Positions 7,965 to 17,203 of a stretch of DNA of 64,000 bases are shown here, piece by piece. Within the stretch, counting starts at the first letter, position 1. Every line of letters begins with the position of its first letter. The notes beneath the pieces are model-generated. The model searched no databases. It was not told the origin of the DNA and saw nothing but the letters and a program-made list of their open reading frames with translations. Position numbers and translations under genes: made by a program. Source of the stretch: Micromonospora craniellae (GTDB taxonomy: Bacteria > Actinomycetota > Actinomycetes > Mycobacteriales > Micromonosporaceae); contig NZ_CP061725.1 in NCBI RefSeq assembly GCF_014764405.1, positions 2,914,001-2,978,000 on the forward strand, given 5' to 3'.

Positions 7965-9287
7965 TCAGGAGCCGAGGGTGGTGAGGGTCTGCACGGTGCG
8001 GTTGACCCACACCTGCCCGTCCTGGGCGACCTCGCGCAGGTAGTACGCCTGCACGGGGGTGTGGTTCGCCGGCCCGAACTGCCAGCTCCCGCGTGGCGAG
8101 TCGATGGCTCCGACCCGCGACAGGGCCGCCGTCAACGACTGCGACGTCAGTTCACCCGCGACACCGCTCGGGGCGTCCGGTGACGGTGCTGTGCTGCTCG
8201 CCTGCGGGTTGCCCTCGGCAGCCGGCGGCGTGGCCGCAGATGCGGCGTCGGGTTGGGTGATCGCTTCGGCGATGGCCTTGTCCAGTACGAGGGCGGCGTC
8301 CCAGGCGCACACGTGGTAGATGTTCGGTAGTTTCCCGTCGTTGGCCGCCGTGTAGCGGCGTACGAAGTCCCGGTTGGCCGCGTTGTCGAGGGTGGTGGAG
8401 TAGTTCAGGGCGGTGTAGATGCCCTTGGCCTGCTCCCCCAACGCCGCCAGCGGCGCGCCTTCGGTGAGGAACCCGGAGGCGTACAGCGGGATGGTGACGC
8501 CGTACTGGCGGTACTGCTTGACGAACTCGACCGCGCTGGCGCCGGCGTAGAAGGTGTACACCGCCGCCGCGCTGGAACCCTTGATCTGCGTGAGGTACGG
8601 GGAGAACTCGGTGGTCGGGGCCGGCGCCCACGGCGTCCAGGTCGGTTTCCCGTCGGGGTTGGCGAGCTGGCCGCCGGCTTTGCGGAACGCGTCGACGAAC
8701 CCGTTGATCTGGTCGTGGCCGCCGATGTAGTCCGGGCCGATCACCCACACCCGACCGTCGCGCACCTTCTCGTGCAGGTAGTGGGCGATCGAGGCGCCGG
8801 TCTCCTGACTCAGCCACGACGTCGACCACAGGTAGGTGGGGTCGTCGACGGTGGAGGGCCGGCCGCCGATACCGATCAGCGGCACTCGCGCTTCGTTGAG
8901 CAGTGGGTAGAGGGTCTGGACCGTGTCGGCGGTCGCCCCGCCGACCAGGGCGAGGACCTTGTCCTGCTCGATCAGCTTGCGCGCCGAGGCCAGGGCGGTG
9001 GCCTTGCCGTCGCCCTCGTCGGCCTCGATCACGCGCACGGGACGGCCCCCGAACCGGCCGCCGAGCTTGTCCAGGGCCAGGCGCCAGCCGGCGGCCTGGT
9101 CGTCGCCGATGGCCTTGTAGGGGCCGGACTTCGGCACGATCAGACCGATGCGGATCTCGTCGCCGCCGCTGTCCGGGTCGCCGAGGCTGGACCCGGAACA
9201 TCCGGAGACGGCGAGCAGCACGACGGCCACAGCAGCGGCGATGGTCAGCCGCCATCGGGACCGGCGGGCGGGTAGTGGAGGAATCAC
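7965..9287 (-). CDS. LivK-like substrate-binding lipoprotein
   Basis: 440-residue extracytoplasmic receptor of the type I periplasmic-binding (LivK/amide) family. It has an Arg-rich n-region, a hydrophobic helix and lipobox LAVSGC, then IRIGLIVPKSGPY, the characteristic first strand. Later segments (LVGGATADTVQTLYPLLNEARVPLIG) fit the family. A Pro/Ala/Ser-rich insert near residues 345-380 is unusual. Start GTG 9287 overlaps the GTPase stop (GTGA), tying uptake to the signalling genes upstream. The Val/Ala-rich core gives no ligand prediction. Confidence 0.93.
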   Translation of the reverse strand: MIPPLPARRSRWRLTIAAAVAVVLLAVSGCSGSSLGDPDSGGDEIRIGLIVPKSGPYKAIGDDQAAGWRLALDKLGGRFGGRPVRVIEADEGDGKATALASARKLIEQDKVLALVGGATADTVQTLYPLLNEARVPLIGIGGRPSTVDDPTYLWSTSWLSQETGASIAHYLHEKVRDGRVWVIGPDYIGGHDQINGFVDAFRKAGGQLANPDGKPTWTPWAPAPTTEFSPYLTQIKGSSAAAVYTFYAGASAVEFVKQYRQYGVTIPLYASGFLTEGAPLAALGEQAKGIYTALNYSTTLDNAANRDFVRRYTAANDGKLPNIYHVCAWDAALVLDKAIAEAITQPDAASAATPPAAEGNPQASSTAPSPDAPSGVAGELTSQSLTAALSRVGAIDSPRGSWQFGPANHTPVQAYYLREVAQDGQVWVNRTVQTLTTLGS

Positions 9288-9859
9288 GGGATGGGGAGTC
9301 CTTTCGAACGGTGACCAGGAAGGGAGAGAGGTCGGTGTTGCGGCGGGTGATCGGTGGGCTCGGGCGTGACGAGGTGACGCAGCACGGCCAGCACGGATTC
9401 GGGTTCTGTGGCGTCGCAGGTCAGCACCGGGACCTGCGCGGTGACCCGCAGGGCGTCGCGGATCTCGTGGCGGTTACGGGCACCGCCGAGCGGCCGGTTG
9501 ATCGCCACCAGGTACGGCAGACGACACGCGTCGAGGTAGTCCAGGACCGGGTACGACATGGCCAACCGGCTGGTGTCGACCAGCACCACCGCCCCGCGCG
9601 CCCCGGTCGTGAGGTGGTCCCACATCCACCACCAACGCCGCTGGTCCGGGGTGGTCCGCAGCGCGACGGTGACACCGCCGGGCAGCGTGGCGAAGCCGAT
9701 CTCCCACACGCTTCCCGGCCGACCCGCCAGCACCGCCTGGCCGTGGCAGGCAGCCCGCAGGAAGCAGGTCTTGCCCACGCCCGGTCCTCCGGCCACCAGT
9801 ACCTTGGCCAGCGAGGGGCGCCGGCCAGGCATGCGAGGCTCTGATTCCATGGTCGACAT
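9284..9859 (-). CDS. Conservon-type small GTPase (CvnD-like)
   Basis: 191-residue Ras-like ATP/GTP-binding protein. The P-loop is VAGGPGVGKT near residue 24, DTSR gives the G3-like acidic strand, and the base-recognition strand reads VAINRPLGG in place of a canonical NKxD, as is common in CvnD proteins. In conservons this GTPase works at the membrane with a sensor kinase and a roadblock protein. Here it starts 14 bases after the roadblock gene and overlaps the binding-protein gene. No DUF742 (CvnC) gene fits between them. Confidence 0.87.
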   Translation of the reverse strand: MSTMESEPRMPGRRPSLAKVLVAGGPGVGKTCFLRAACHGQAVLAGRPGSVWEIGFATLPGGVTVALRTTPDQRRWWWMWDHLTTGARGAVVLVDTSRLAMSYPVLDYLDACRLPYLVAINRPLGGARNRHEIRDALRVTAQVPVLTCDATEPESVLAVLRHLVTPEPTDHPPQHRPLSLPGHRSKGLPIP

Positions 9860-9873
9860 CGGTGGGCACGCGG

Positions 9874-10290
9874 TCAGCCGGCCGTGCGGGGGCCTGGCTT
9901 GACCGCCTCACCGATACGCGCCGCCAACGCCGCCAGCTCGTAGGCCACAGCGGCCGGATCGCAGTCGGCGCGGGCCAAGGCCGCCAGCGACGACCCGTCC
10001 GACACCTGCTGCACCACCAAGATGCCGTCGTGCATCATCAGCATCTGGAACTGCACGCCACCGGTCTCCAACAGATCGGCGGTGCCGCGCGCCAAGCTGA
10101 CCAGACCAGACACGATCGCCGCGAGCTGATCACCCCGGTCGCCGTCCAACGCGGCGGTGCTGGCCAGCAGCAGACCGTCACCGGACACCGCCACGACGTG
10201 CGCCACGTCGGGCATCTGCCGGGCCATGCCATCCAACACGACCGACAGCTGGGGATTGCGGGCATTCGCGGTAGAGGTGATGACGCTCAT
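9874..10290 (-). CDS. Roadblock/LC7 domain protein (CvnB-like)
   Basis: 138-residue roadblock/LC7 protein, a probable regulator of the neighbouring small GTPase. The characteristic VLDGMARQMPDVAHVVAVSGDGLLLA opens the domain, followed by DQLAAIVSGLVSLARG and a VQFQMLMMHDGILVVQQV strand pair. The length is standard. Its ATG (10290) shares one base with the kinase stop (TGATG), so it was translationally coupled to the kinase before that gene was broken. Context and motifs together make the assignment firm. Confidence 0.9.
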   Translation of the reverse strand: MSVITSTANARNPQLSVVLDGMARQMPDVAHVVAVSGDGLLLASTAALDGDRGDQLAAIVSGLVSLARGTADLLETGGVQFQMLMMHDGILVVQQVSDGSSLAALARADCDPAAVAYELAALAARIGEAVKPGPRTAG

Positions 10291-12655
10291 CAGCGTTCTC
10301 CTGTCGAAAGGGGAGGAGTCAACGCGGCTTTCAGGCCGCGCATCGTGCCGGCGACCTGAGCCCGAATCGCCGCCGGATCTATCGGTGGAGCAGCCCCAGC
10401 AGACGGGCGGGGCGTCGGTGACCCGCCCGGCACCACATGCGCCTGCGGACGTCGCCGAGGAAGACCCGACGCGGTCCGCCCATCGGTGGACGGGTCGGCG
10501 GCCGACGCCGCCGCCTGCCACCCCGCGTCCGCACCGGTGTGGAACCCGCCGTCACCAGTGCCGTCGCCGCGAACCGGCCACAACCACGGCGACTGAGCCG
10601 AGAGCTGCCGGAACATCGGCGGCTCACCCGGCTCCGCCGCCCCTGGCGGCAGCGGCAGAGGCCCGCGCTGACGAGGCACCGCCGGCAGTTCCATCGTCGC
10701 GTCGGACGGCACCGGCCGCGCCCGCGGCGGCACCACCGGCGCTGGTGCGCTCGGGCCCGCCCAACCCGTGCCGGTCCGAGGCATCGACGAGACAGCCGGC
10801 GGCGCCGATACCGGATCAGGTCCGGCCGGACGGGGAGCCTGGCCCGGCACCACGATCTCCCGCACCCGCACCCGCGTCACATACATCGCCGGCACCACGA
10901 CCTCAGCGGTCACACCAGTGGGTCGGGTCGCGTTCAGCCGTGCCCGCACCCCGAACTCGCGCGCCAGGCGGGAGACCACCACCAACCCCATCTGGTCGGT
11001 GACCGCGACCTCCACCTCCGGACTCGCCAACAACGCGTTGGCCCGCGCGAACTGCTCCGGCAGCAACCCCAGGCCGGTATCGACGACGAGGATCTGCACA
11101 TCGTGTCCGGCCCACACCCCGAACACCTGCACCTCACCGGCGGAGAACCGAGTGGCGTTGTCCAACAACTCCGCCAGGATCGACTTGACCGCATCCACCG
11201 CACGAGCGTCGATCTCCACCTCGACCAGCCGCCCCACCCTGATCCGGGCGAACCCCTCAGTCTCCGACAACGCCGCGTTGACCAGATCAGCCAGCACCAC
11301 CGGCTCCCGCTGCGACTGCCCAGGACCCCCACCGGCCACGATCAGCAGGTTCCCCCCATACCTGCGCAACCGGGTCGCCTGCTGATCCGCGGTGAACACC
11401 CGCGCCAACCGGTCCGGGTCCTCCTCGTCACGCTCCAGCAGATCGATGCTGCCCAACAGTTGATCGGTCAACGTCTGCACCCGCCGCCCCACCGACGTGA
11501 TCATCGCGCTGACCACGGCACGACTCCGCGCCTGACCTGCCACCGCATCCACAGCGGCCTTCAACACCTGGTTGAACGCTCCCGCGACCTGACCCACCTC
11601 GTCACGGCCGACGACCGGCACCGCCACCCCACCAGCGCCCTCGGCCACCTGCCGCGCCACCGCCGGATCCGACGTCGCCCGCAACCGCTGCACCAACGCG
11701 GGCAACTCCACCTCCGTCACCCGCCGCGCGCCCTGCTCCAACGACGACAACTGCGCGACCAACGACCGCGCCACCCGCACCGCCGTCACCACGGCAACCA
11801 GCACCATCACCACCAACACCACGGCCTGGACCACCGCCGACCGCACCTGCACCAACCACAGGCCACGAGCAGCAGCCGAGATATCGGCATCAACAGACCT
11901 CTGCACCTGCGCCAGCAGATCGGCCCGGCTGGTCATCACCCGAGCCCACTGCTGCGCACCACCCGGCAACCGCACCGGCTCATACACCCCAGTGCCGGAC
12001 ACCACCCCGTCCAGCCGCACCGCCGCCAACACGTCCTCACCGGTCAACGTGCGGCCCAACCGCGCCCGCCACGACGGCCGCGCCAGGCCATCGAACTCGC
12101 GTAACGCCTCATCCTGCGCAGACCGCGCAGCCACGATCTCGGCATGCAACGCCGGCGTCAGCCGCCGCGCCGCCACCGCCTGCAACACCGCCACCTGCTG
12201 CTGACCCACCGACTCACGAGCCCGCGACAACGCCGCCGACGCCCGCATCTCATCCGCCAACTCCGGCGTGACGCCACTCTGCGCCGCCGTAGGCAGCAGG
12301 TCATCCAAGTCGGCAATGACGCCCCGATAGCTGAACGCCACCGCCGACATCGCCACCGGACTGTCCCCACGCACTCGCTGCCGCTGCGCGCTGACGTCAA
12401 CTAAGCCGCTGTCCACCCGAGTCAGCACCGCACGCACACTCTCCGGGAGCCGACTGATGCGCATCCGCAGCTCACGGAACCGCGACACCGCGTGCCCCGT
12501 TTCCTGCACGGCCCGCTCGAAGTCGGCGGGCGTCACCCGCGAGCCCGGTAGCAGCAGCCCCAGCGCAGCAGTCCGCTCAGCCTGCAAGCGCTGCGTTACC
12601 TCCCCAGCAGCCGCACTCACGCCGAACACGTTCCCCGCGCGCTGGGCAGTACTGG
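10290..12655 (-). pseudogene. Sensor histidine kinase (CvnA-like), 3' part cut off by an IS
   Basis: About 788 residues of a conservon sensor kinase: extracellular NIT-type helical sensor, membrane helix VVQAVVLVVMVLVAVVTAV, HAMP region, dimerisation region and HATPase_c (N-box ELLDNATRFS, G1 DTGLGL, G2 MGLVVVSRLA), then a long Pro-rich tail. The family normally reads DHLATRxRR at the phosphoacceptor region; here it is DQQATRLRR, without His. The 5' end, with the first membrane helix, lies beyond the IS at 14359-14516. Joining the parts across one copy of the duplicated CTGG restores an unbroken frame (WSSADEAS then TAQRAGNVFG). An internal GTG at 12629 could start a truncated protein. Confidence 0.9.
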
Positions 12656-14358
12656 CCTCCCCGAGTCAGAGGCGATTTGACTGATCGAGGGCGATAAACG
12701 AAAGGTGCTCCTGACCTGCAAGGATTTGGGTGTCGAGTCCATGTCCACAGCAGAAGCGGGTGCACCTTTCTGGTGAGTAAGGGTAGCGGGTGGGATCAGC
12801 GGCTGGTCGTCGGCGCGGGCGGGAAGGGTCTGGTCGGTCACGCGGGTGCGGTCCTGCTGCGCAAATGCGCAGATCGGACCGGTCTGACCAGCGGTTTGAA
12901 CAAGGTGCTACCGCGCGGCAAGGGCCCTGGGTGGTGGGATCGCGGCACGGTCCTGGTCTCACTCGCGGTCGCGATCGTGCTCGGCGCCACGAGCATGTCC
13001 GACATCGCGGTCCTCGCCCATCAGGGATTGGTCTTCGGTGATCGGCCGTCGGAGCCAACCGTCCGGCGAGCGTTGGCCGGTCTCGACGAGACCGCGCTGA
13101 AACGGATCGGCAAAGCGCGGGCGAAGGTCCGCGCTCACGTATGGGCCCTGCTCGCCCGCCGCCCGCAAGGGTTCCCGTGGCTGACGGTGGCGGGCAAGCT
13201 GCTGTCCGGGTGGGTGGTCATCGATCTGGACGCCACCCTGATCACCGCTCACTCACCGAAGCAGGGTGCGGCGGCCACGTTCAAGAAGGGTTTCGGGTTC
13301 CATCCGCTCGGTGCGTGGTGTGCGAACACCGCGGAATGCCTGGCCATGCTGCTGCGGCCCGGCAGTGCCGGCTCGAATACGGTCGCCGATCACATCCGGG
13401 TTCTCGGTGAGGCGATCGCTCAGTTGCCGGTCGCCTACCGGCGCAAGATTCTGATCAGGGTCGATGGGGCCGGTGCCACCCACGACCTGCTCGAGCACAT
13501 CGAGGCGATGAACCGGCTGTGGCGCAGCGTGAAGTTCACCGTCGGCTGGACGATCACCGACGCCGACGAGATCGCGATCGAGCAACTGCCTGCTGAAGCG
13601 TGGACCGACGGCCTCGCCCAGGACGGCACGGCCGTCGACACCGCGCATGTCGCGGAACTGACCGGCCTCAACCAGCGCCTGGAGAACTGGAACGGCCGGC
13701 TACGGCTGCTCGTGCGGCGCACGAAGCCGTCGGCCCGGCACGCGAAGAATCTCACCGCGCTGGAGAAGCGGACCGGCTGGCGGTACGCGATCGTCGCCAC
13801 CAACATCAGCCGGATCGCCGGGGTGCCGGGCTCGCACCAGCCGCAATGGATCGACGCTTTGCATCGTTCGCACGCAGGAGTGGAAGACAAGGTGCGCACG
13901 AACAAGGCCATGGGCCTGCGGAACCTGCCGTCGAAGGCCTGGACCGTCAACCGCGGCTGGGTCCTCGCCGCCAACATCGCCGCGGACATCACTTCCTGGA
14001 CCCGGTTGCTCGGCCTGCACGACCAGGACGACCTCGCCCACGCCGAACCCGCAACACTGCGTTACCGGCTGCTGCACCTGCCCGCGAAACTGGCCGCCCA
14101 CGCCCGCCGGCGTGTCCTGTCCATCCCCGAGACCTGGCCGTGGGCCGACGCGTTCACCCTCTGCTGGCAGCGCCTCACCCTGCTACCACTGACAACCTGA
14201 CCCTGGACCCCTGTACCTACCAGTAGAAAGACCGTGACCGAGCCCGGAGAACTCGCGCTTCCACAGCGACACGTGGCGATATCACACCCAAACCGGGTGG
14301 ACAAAACGGTCAAGCCGAAACGGTCAGGCAGGGAGCAAGACCCTCTGACGGATCGAGG
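12656..14358 (+). mobile_element. IS1380-family insertion sequence, copy 1
   Basis: A 1703-bp element with imperfect terminal inverted repeats (left CCTCCCCGAGTCAGAGG, right end read inward CCTCGATCCGTCAGAGG; 12 of 17 positions match). It is flanked by a 4-bp target duplication CTGG at 12652-12655 and 14359-14362. It carries one transposase gene. A second copy lies at 31244-32946 in the same orientation with no difference that I noticed. The insertion splits the conservon sensor kinase gene. The 4-bp duplication and single DDE transposase fit the IS1380 family. Confidence 0.93.
12773..14200 (+). CDS. IS1380-family DDE transposase, copy 1
   Basis: 475-residue transposase. VIDLDATLI (about residue 147) supplies a candidate catalytic Asp, ILIRVDGAGATHDLL another, and the C-terminal half has the long helical insert and W-rich segments seen in IS1380/DDE_Tnp_1 proteins. 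The GTG start at 12773 overlaps the stop of an 11-codon frame (MSTAEAGAPFW, from ATG 12741) as GTGA, suggesting translation by coupling to this short leader. It is intact and apparently identical to the copy at 31361-32788, so it may be active. Confidence 0.92.
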   Translation: MSKGSGWDQRLVVGAGGKGLVGHAGAVLLRKCADRTGLTSGLNKVLPRGKGPGWWDRGTVLVSLAVAIVLGATSMSDIAVLAHQGLVFGDRPSEPTVRRALAGLDETALKRIGKARAKVRAHVWALLARRPQGFPWLTVAGKLLSGWVVIDLDATLITAHSPKQGAAATFKKGFGFHPLGAWCANTAECLAMLLRPGSAGSNTVADHIRVLGEAIAQLPVAYRRKILIRVDGAGATHDLLEHIEAMNRLWRSVKFTVGWTITDADEIAIEQLPAEAWTDGLAQDGTAVDTAHVAELTGLNQRLENWNGRLRLLVRRTKPSARHAKNLTALEKRTGWRYAIVATNISRIAGVPGSHQPQWIDALHRSHAGVEDKVRTNKAMGLRNLPSKAWTVNRGWVLAANIAADITSWTRLLGLHDQDDLAHAEPATLRYRLLHLPAKLAAHARRRVLSIPETWPWADAFTLCWQRLTLLPLTT

Positions 14359-14516
14359 CTGGCCTCATCGGCTGAAGACCAGAGGCCAAATCCAGTCGAG
14401 ACCACCGCAGCCAGCGCCGTCGGCACCACAATTAGTGCCGCCTTCAGCCGCACCGGCATATCCGCCAACCGGCGTGCCCAAGTTCGGTGCCTTGCGGTGC
14501 TCTCCAACCCCGTCAC
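14359..14516 (-). pseudogene. Sensor histidine kinase, 5' part
   Basis: N-terminal 52 codons of the split kinase, from a GTG at 14516. The product has a basic cytoplasmic tail (ARRLADMPVRLK), then the first membrane helix AALIVVPTALAAVVSTGFGLW and SSADEAS at the IS junction. After removing the IS and one CTGG, the frame continues directly into the fragment at 10290-12655. Any promoter for the signalling/transport operon should lie upstream of this piece, so the operon is now separated from it by 1.7 kb of IS. Confidence 0.87.
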
Positions 14517-14923
14517 TCCTGTCCTGGATCCGCTGGCATTGAGCTCTGCTGGTCTGGCTGTTTCGGATACTGGCAGGCAGGCGGGGCAGCGCCTAGGCTG
14601 CTACACCGACCGCACACGCTCGGCAATTCCGGTAGCTGACACCCCAGCCACTCGGACCGACGACAAGACTGGCCGGGACCGCAATCGCCAATATCGGCAG
14701 GCATCGTCCCTCGATACTCGGCGATCACGGAGTGGCAATCTCGATGACCAGGATGACCTGTTTCCCATTCACGGAGATCATGCCGCTGCATGGCCTATTC
14801 TGGGAATGCCGACCTTCGGTTCGACCTGGTGTTCCGACTTGCGGTCCGACCGGCACCCGAACTGGCGAAACGGCGATGCCAGTCATGCACAGCATAGACG
14901 CACTCCGGATTAGCGGGGTTACA
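14517..14923. other. Divergent intergenic region
   Basis: About 400 bases between the 5' end of the split kinase (leftward) and the interrupted XRE gene (rightward). It has lower GC than its surroundings and no frame with convincing protein features. It should hold the original promoters of both genes, but I cannot pick a clear -35/-10 pair or operator by eye. Confidence 0.4.
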
Positions 14924-15062
14924 GTGACCTCACCCGCAGCTGAACCATCGGCCGGGCATGAGTGGTCCTGGAGGCTGCCGGCGAGTCGACCTAGTCCGTA
15001 TGTCCGCCGGCGATGGCTCGGGCGTGAGATTCGTCGTCTACGTGAAGAGCACGGTGTGACGG
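14924..15062 (+). pseudogene. XRE-type regulator, 5' fragment interrupted by IS66
   Basis: A GTG-initiated frame encoding a Trp-containing N-terminal extension and then SPYVRRRWLGREIRRLREEHGVT, the first helix of an XRE helix-turn-helix of the kind found in actinomycete DUF5753 regulators. The frame is cut at 15062 by the IS66-family element. Removing the element and one copy of TGTGACGG joins it to GELIARAVGFPPQSMS at 16734 onward, giving a proper HTH. The true start is uncertain because the frame is open further upstream. Confidence 0.7.
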
Positions 15063-16725
15063 GTAAACATTCAGGGCCACTCCGGGTGGTGGCCGTGAGT
15101 GGCTGTCTGTGATTGACGGGCTGGGTCGATCTTGACGGTGTGTCGATGCGCGGCCGGGTGCGATCGATGTGTTGTGATCGGTGGGTGCCGGGCTTGGAGG
15201 AGTTGTCGCGCGAGGAGTTGATCGGACTCACGCGACGGCTGATCGTTCAGGTGGAACAGTTGACCCAGGCGAACCGGGAGTTGACTGATCGGGTCGCGCG
15301 GTTGGAACGCCTGGTGTCGCGTAACAGTGGGAACTCGGGGATGCCGCCGTCGAAGGATGATGATCCGGGACGGACGCCGCCGGCGGAGGTGTCCACGCCG
15401 GTGCCGGCAGCCGGTGCTGGTAAGCGGTCGCGGGGTAAGCAGCGGGGTGCGCCGGGTGCGCAGCTGTCCTGGTCACCGTTTCCGGACGGCATTGTGGATC
15501 ATTTTCCGGGCGGGCCGTGTGGATGCGGATCGGATCTGGCATCGGCGGCTGATCTGGGGGTTTACGCCTCGCATCAGCAGGTCGATGTGCCGGCGATGAC
15601 GGCGACGGTCACCCAGCATGATCGGCACGCGGTGCGCTGCGGGTGCGGGGCGATGCACGTGGCGGCCCGCCCCGAGGGGGTGCCGGACGCAGGCGTCTCG
15701 TACGGGCCGAATCTTCAGGCGTGGTGCGTCTATCTGATGGTGGTGCACGCGATTCCGGTGGCCCGGTGCGCTGACCTGGTCGCCGCGTTGACCGGCTCGC
15801 GTCCGTCGGACGGGTTCGTCCACGCGTTGATCGGCCGGGCCGCGGCGGGGGTGGCCGAGTCGAACCGGATCATCCGCACGCTGATCGCCCTCGCGCATGT
15901 GGTCTCCTGCGACGAGACCCCGATCCGGGTCGGTGCCCGCAAGGTCAAGAAGTACCTTCTGGTCGCCTGCACCCGCCTCTACACCTGGTACCTGCTCGGT
16001 GACCGCAGCCTCGACACGTTCAAGGTGTTCGTCCTGCCGGACCTGACCGGGGTGGTCGTGCACGACCGTTACCAGAACTACGACGCGAAGATCTTCGCCC
16101 ACCTGGTCCACCAACTCTGCGTAGCCCACCTGATCCGCGACTGTCAGGACGCCGCCGAGACCTACCCCGACGCGCACTGGCCGATCCAGATCCGCCAGGC
16201 GCTACAGGGACTCGTCCACGCCGCGAACCTCGCCCGCGCACAGAACCTGCCCGCGATCGGCGAACACATCGCCGGCCCGCTGATCGACGCCTACCGGCAC
16301 GGCGTGCGGATCGGGCTCAAGGAGGTCGCCCGGGTGGACGGCCGTAAACAGCCGAAACACCGGGCACTGCTGGAAGACCTCCACGACCGAGAAGCCGACA
16401 TCCTGCGATTCACCACCGACCTGCGCATCCCACCCACGTCGAACCAGGCCGAACGCGACCTACGGCCCGCGAAGACCCAGCAGAAGATCTCCGGACGGCT
16501 CACCAGCGAGAAGGTCACCGAACACCGCTACGCCATCCGCGGTTACGTCTCCACAGTGACCAAACACGGCGCGGATGTCATGACCGCCATCCGCGACGCC
16601 ATCCTCGGCCGACCCTGGACACCACCCGCCTGGGCACCCGGCTAACCCACCACGAGCAACGACCGCCACCACCCATCACACACTGCCACCAACGGCTACG
16701 TCATGGAGTGGCCCTGAATGCTTAC
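15063..16725 (+). mobile_element. IS66-family insertion sequence
   Basis: A 1663-bp element. It starts GTAAACATTCAGGGCCACTC and its right end read inward is GTAAGCATTCAGGGCCACTC; the GTAA termini are typical of IS66. It is flanked by an 8-bp target duplication TGTGACGG at 15055-15062 and 16726-16733, the size expected for the family. It encodes only the TnpC-type transposase, without tnpA/tnpB, as in the shorter IS66 relatives. It interrupts an XRE regulator gene. Confidence 0.95.
15113..16645 (+). CDS. IS66-family transposase (TnpC-like)
   Basis: Up to 510 residues. Domains in order: a leucine-rich coiled coil (LTRRLIVQVEQLTQANRELTDRVARLERLV), the conserved NSGMPPSKDD patch, a Cys-rich zinc-binding region (GPCGCGSD ... 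RCGCGAMH), then the DDE domain with CDETPI, VVHDRYQNY and NQAERDLRPAK supplying the D, D and E. The start is uncertain: a GTG at 15185 (VPGLEELSREEL) is a plausible alternative and fits the coiled-coil boundary better. The gene appears intact. Confidence 0.93.
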   Translation: MTGWVDLDGVSMRGRVRSMCCDRWVPGLEELSREELIGLTRRLIVQVEQLTQANRELTDRVARLERLVSRNSGNSGMPPSKDDDPGRTPPAEVSTPVPAAGAGKRSRGKQRGAPGAQLSWSPFPDGIVDHFPGGPCGCGSDLASAADLGVYASHQQVDVPAMTATVTQHDRHAVRCGCGAMHVAARPEGVPDAGVSYGPNLQAWCVYLMVVHAIPVARCADLVAALTGSRPSDGFVHALIGRAAAGVAESNRIIRTLIALAHVVSCDETPIRVGARKVKKYLLVACTRLYTWYLLGDRSLDTFKVFVLPDLTGVVVHDRYQNYDAKIFAHLVHQLCVAHLIRDCQDAAETYPDAHWPIQIRQALQGLVHAANLARAQNLPAIGEHIAGPLIDAYRHGVRIGLKEVARVDGRKQPKHRALLEDLHDREADILRFTTDLRIPPTSNQAERDLRPAKTQQKISGRLTSEKVTEHRYAIRGYVSTVTKHGADVMTAIRDAILGRPWTPPAWAPG

Positions 16726-16999
16726 TGTGACGGGCGAGTTGATCGCTCGCGCAGTAGGATTTCCTCCTCAGAGTATGAGCGCTCCGGAAAATGGGCATCT
16801 CGGCCCCGACGTCGACCTTGTCAGCGGGATCTGCGACTACCTGGTAGTCGGCGCGAACCGGCGAGCGGCAATCATGGAAGCCGCAGCGGAGTGCTCGGAT
16901 GATGTCCTGCCGCAGGTGCACCGCTTCTTCGTTGCGGTCACACAGCAGCAGGACCTTGAACGGGACGACCTTCCCCCTCCGGTTGCCCGAGCGGGCTGA
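16726..16999 (+). pseudogene. XRE-type regulator, 3' fragment
   Basis: Continuation of the XRE gene after the IS66 element. GELIARAVGFPPQSMSAPENGHLGPD completes the helix-turn-helix, followed by VDLVSGICDYLVVGANRRAAIMEAA, the usual helix that follows it. After about residue 70 of this piece the sequence no longer resembles a DUF5753 domain and the frame stops at 16999. The regulator therefore lacks its ligand-binding half even with the IS removed, suggesting older decay or a deletion join. Confidence 0.6.
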
Positions 17000-17203
17000 C
17001 CCAGTGGTGGATTCGCGCTCGGCGAGCAGGTCGAGGCCCAAAGGAGCAAGCGAGATGAGTGGTAGAACCACCTCGGGACAGGTCAACCGCCGATTCGCCG
17101 GGATGAGGCCGAGGTGCGGGCCAAGGTGGGGCGGGTGCCGCGCAGAGGCACCGACACTGGTGTCGCCGTAGCCGAAGTGGATGGTCGCGACTACCCTCAG
17201 TGC

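Noticed and set aside
10437..12104. A 555-codon plus-strand open frame opposite the sensor kinase
   Set aside because: His/Arg/Pro-rich translation without domains; it mirrors the codon bias of the kinase on the other strand.
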